From Streptomyces sp. NBC_01217 (GTDB taxonomy: Bacteria; Actinomycetota; Actinomycetes; Streptomycetales; Streptomycetaceae): a DNA stretch of 64,000 nucleotides. Location: positions 2,790,001-2,854,000 of the forward strand of contig NZ_CP108538.1 of the NCBI RefSeq assembly GCF_035994185.1, in the 5' to 3' direction. Position numbers and translations under genes: made by a program. The notes beneath the pieces are model-generated. The model ran no database searches and was not told the origin of the DNA. It saw nothing but the letters and a program-made list of their open reading frames with translations. Positions 62,442-64,000 of the stretch are shown here, in pieces (within the stretch, counting starts at the first letter, position 1; every line of letters begins with the position of its first letter).

Positions 62442-63704
62442 GTGAACTCGACCAATCGCACCGTGGTCGTCACCGGTATCGGCGCAACCACTCCGCTGGG
62501 TGGCGACTCGGCGTCGACCTGGGAAGGTCTGATGGCCGGTCGTTCCGGCGTCAAGCCTCTCGAGGGCGAACGTTTCGCCGAACTGCCCGTCCGGATCGCC
62601 GCCCTCGCGGCCGTCGACCCGGGCGACGTCCTGCCCCGTCCGCTCGCCCGCAAGCTGGACCGCTCGGCGCAGTTCGCGCTGATCGCGGCCCGCGAGGCGT
62701 GGGCGGACGCCGGCTTCACCGGCAAGGCCGGTGAGGACGACACGATCCAGCCCGAGCGGCTGGGTACGGTCATCGCCTCCGGTATCGGTGGCGTGATCAC
62801 CCTGCTCGACCAGTACGACGTGCTGAAGGAGAAGGGCGTACGCCGCGTCTCCCCGCACACCGTGCCCATGCTCATGCCCAACGGCCCGGCCGCCAACGTC
62901 GGCCTGGAGGTCAACGCCCAGGCCGGTGTGCACACTCCGGTCTCCGCCTGCGCCTCGGGCGCGGAGGCGATCGGGTACGCCGTCGAGATGATCCGCACCG
63001 GCCGTGCCGATGTGGTTCTCGCCGGTGGCACCGAGGCGGCCATCCACCCGCTGCCGATCGCCGCGTTCGCCAACATGATGGCGATGTCCAAGAACAACGA
63101 CGAGCCCGAGAAGGCCTCGCGTCCGTACGACACGGGCCGTGACGGCTTCGTCCTCGGCGAGGGCGCCGGCGTCGTCGTCCTGGAGTCCGCGGAGCACGCC
63201 GCCGCGCGGGGCGCCAAGATCTACTGCGAGGTGCTGGGCCAGGGGCTGTCCGCGGACGCCCACCACATCGCGCAGCCCGAGCCGACCGGTCGCGGCATCG
63301 CCGCCGCGATGCAGAACCTGCTGGACCAGACGGACCTCAAGCCGTCGGAGGTCGTGCACCTCAACGCGCACGCCACGTCGACGCCGCAGGGCGATGTCGC
63401 GGAACTGAAGGCGCTGCGCAAGGTGCTGGGCGACGACCTCGACCATGTCGCGATCTCCGCGACGAAGTCGATGACCGGTCATCTCCTCGGTGGCGCGGGC
63501 GGCATCGAGACCGTCATGACGGTCCTGGCGCTGCACCACCGGATGGCTCCGCCCACGATCAACGTGGAGAACCTCGACGACGCGGTGGAGGCGGACATCG
63601 TGCGCGATGAGCCGCGGCCGCTGCCGGAGGGGTCGATCGCCGCGATCAACAACTCGTTCGGGTTCGGTGGGCACAACGTGGTTCTGGCGTTCCGCAGCGT
63701 CTGA
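62442..63704 (+). CDS. fabF: beta-ketoacyl-ACP synthase II
   Basis: A 420-residue elongating condensing enzyme. The triad is Cys170 in VSACASGAEA, His310 in LNAHATSTPQGD and His347 in SMTGHLLGGAG. It ends SFGFGGHNVVLAFR. GTG start at 62442 with a GGAGAAG site. Last gene of the FAS II operon, ended by a strong hairpin. Confidence 0.97.
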   Translation: MNSTNRTVVVTGIGATTPLGGDSASTWEGLMAGRSGVKPLEGERFAELPVRIAALAAVDPGDVLPRPLARKLDRSAQFALIAAREAWADAGFTGKAGEDDTIQPERLGTVIASGIGGVITLLDQYDVLKEKGVRRVSPHTVPMLMPNGPAANVGLEVNAQAGVHTPVSACASGAEAIGYAVEMIRTGRADVVLAGGTEAAIHPLPIAAFANMMAMSKNNDEPEKASRPYDTGRDGFVLGEGAGVVVLESAEHAAARGAKIYCEVLGQGLSADAHHIAQPEPTGRGIAAAMQNLLDQTDLKPSEVVHLNAHATSTPQGDVAELKALRKVLGDDLDHVAISATKSMTGHLLGGAGGIETVMTVLALHHRMAPPTINVENLDDAVEADIVRDEPRPLPEGSIAAINNSFGFGGHNVVLAFRSV

Positions 63705-63728
63705 CGCACGGTCCGCCGCTGGTACGCC

Positions 63729-63763
63729 GAGGCCCGCTTCCCCCTCTCGGGGAGGCGGGCCTC
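63729..63763 (+). terminator. terminator of the fab operon
   Basis: Fifteen-base arms gaggcccgcttcccc / ggggaggcgggcctc (one G-T) with a 5-nt loop, 24 bp past the fabF stop. Confidence 0.8.
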
Positions 63764-63804
63764 GTCCGCTGCGCGGGGCTTTCCCCGACCCGCCCCTTCC
63801 CGAA

Positions 63805-63855
63805 CCGGGGCTCTGCCCCGGACCCCGCGCCTCAAACGCCGGCGAGGCTGGAATT
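63805..63855. repeat. dispersed Streptomyces intergenic repeat
   Basis: The segment with perfect hairpin ccggggc-tct-gccccgg followed by cgcgcctcaaacgccggcga and ggctggaatt is a type I recall as scattered in many Streptomyces genomes between genes. It lies between fabF and the DUF3145 gene. Confidence 0.6.
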
Positions 63856-63868
63856 CACGCCGGGGGAC

Positions 63869-64000
63869 TCACACCACCTGGTGCAGCCACCGCACCGGCG
63901 CGCCCTCCCCCGCGTGGCGGAAGGACTCCAACTCGTCGTCCCACGGCTTGCCGAGCAGCTTGGCGATCTCGGCCTCCAGGTCGGTCTCGCCCCGCACCGA
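63869..64000 (-). CDS. DUF3145 protein, C-terminal 43 residues
   Basis: The reverse strand from the window edge reads ETDLEAEIAKLLGKPWDDEL, then FRHAGEGAPVRWLHQVV-stop, the C-terminus of the actinobacterial DUF3145 family that lies next to fabF in Streptomyces. The start is outside the window. Confidence 0.85.
   Translation of the reverse strand, partial: SVRGETDLEAEIAKLLGKPWDDELESFRHAGEGAPVRWLHQVV

Noticed and set aside
60123..63704. Possible polyketide or secondary-metabolite cluster
   Set aside because: Gene content and order are those of the primary type II fatty-acid synthase with adjacent fasR; no ketosynthase chain-length factor or tailoring genes are present.

Overview
The window is a high-GC actinobacterial chromosome segment, almost certainly Streptomyces. 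The fatty-acid synthase run fasR-fabD-fabH-acpP-fabF, the homodimeric-type aceE, the DUF3052/peroxiredoxin/TerD neighbourhood, an Scr1-type XRE/DUF397 pair, a snapalysin, many GTG starts and third-position G/C bias all point there. Functions are assigned from protein motifs read directly; no database search was run.

Layout. 1-12.3 kb: ordinary genes (MFS exporter, peptidoglycan-binding protein, HAD phosphatase, FetB-like permease, secreted HNH nuclease, PhoD phosphatase, DoxX, DedA, DUF2277, DUF1254, small membrane proteins, a MerR regulator and the 24-residue ribosomal protein bL37, which is too short for most gene finders). 12.4-22.7 kb: accessory, decaying DNA with remnants of GNAT, ArsR/DUF5937, MFS, integrase, IS5 and IS110 genes around some intact cargo (ECF41 sigma factor, VOC protein, Zn-ribbon/L12-like protein, ArsR/OsmC/ACT trio, VanZ plus two-component system, nucleotidyltransferase). 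22.7-30.5 kb: a decayed integrative-element zone at tRNA-Val(TAC). The 3' half of the tRNA is duplicated 7.57 kb away, and a tyrosine-integrase C-terminal remnant lies beside each copy. Inside sits an IS3-family element interrupted by two different IS110 elements, a secreted protein and a snapalysin. 30.5-45.3 kb: conserved genes and a large Ter (tellurium/stress) cluster with four TerD-domain proteins, TerC/DUF475, an HpcH/CitE-like aldolase, a phosphoribosyltransferase-TRSP-StiP-PELOTA fusion, a HAD enzyme and an O-methyltransferase. 45.7-58.7 kb: aceE, MFS/TetR pair, alpha/beta hydrolase, DUF4429-SHOCT, MerR/aldo-keto reductase, serine hydrolase, ATPase/XRE/DUF397 trio, pirin. 58.8-64 kb: FasR and the type II fatty-acid synthase operon, ending in a partial DUF3145 gene.

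The most interesting finding is in the two IS110 elements. Each has a 235-257 nt non-coding region between its left end and its transposase gene. In each I can fold two stem-loops by eye. The four short loop segments match, in the order expected of IS110 'bridge RNAs', the left target, right target, element right end and element left end. The second element is inserted exactly in the codons for the conserved GDAYD/NALMES motif of the IS3 transposase, so its guide RNA appears to target another transposon's catalytic motif.

The second main finding is the tandem arrangement at tRNA-Val: two integrase remnants and two att copies suggest successive elements accreting at one tRNA and then decaying. 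The Ter cluster is the third. Its aldolase, double phosphoribosyltransferase, PELOTA and HAD functions are those predicted elsewhere to make a nucleoside-like stress metabolite, and several are fused here in one 868-residue protein.
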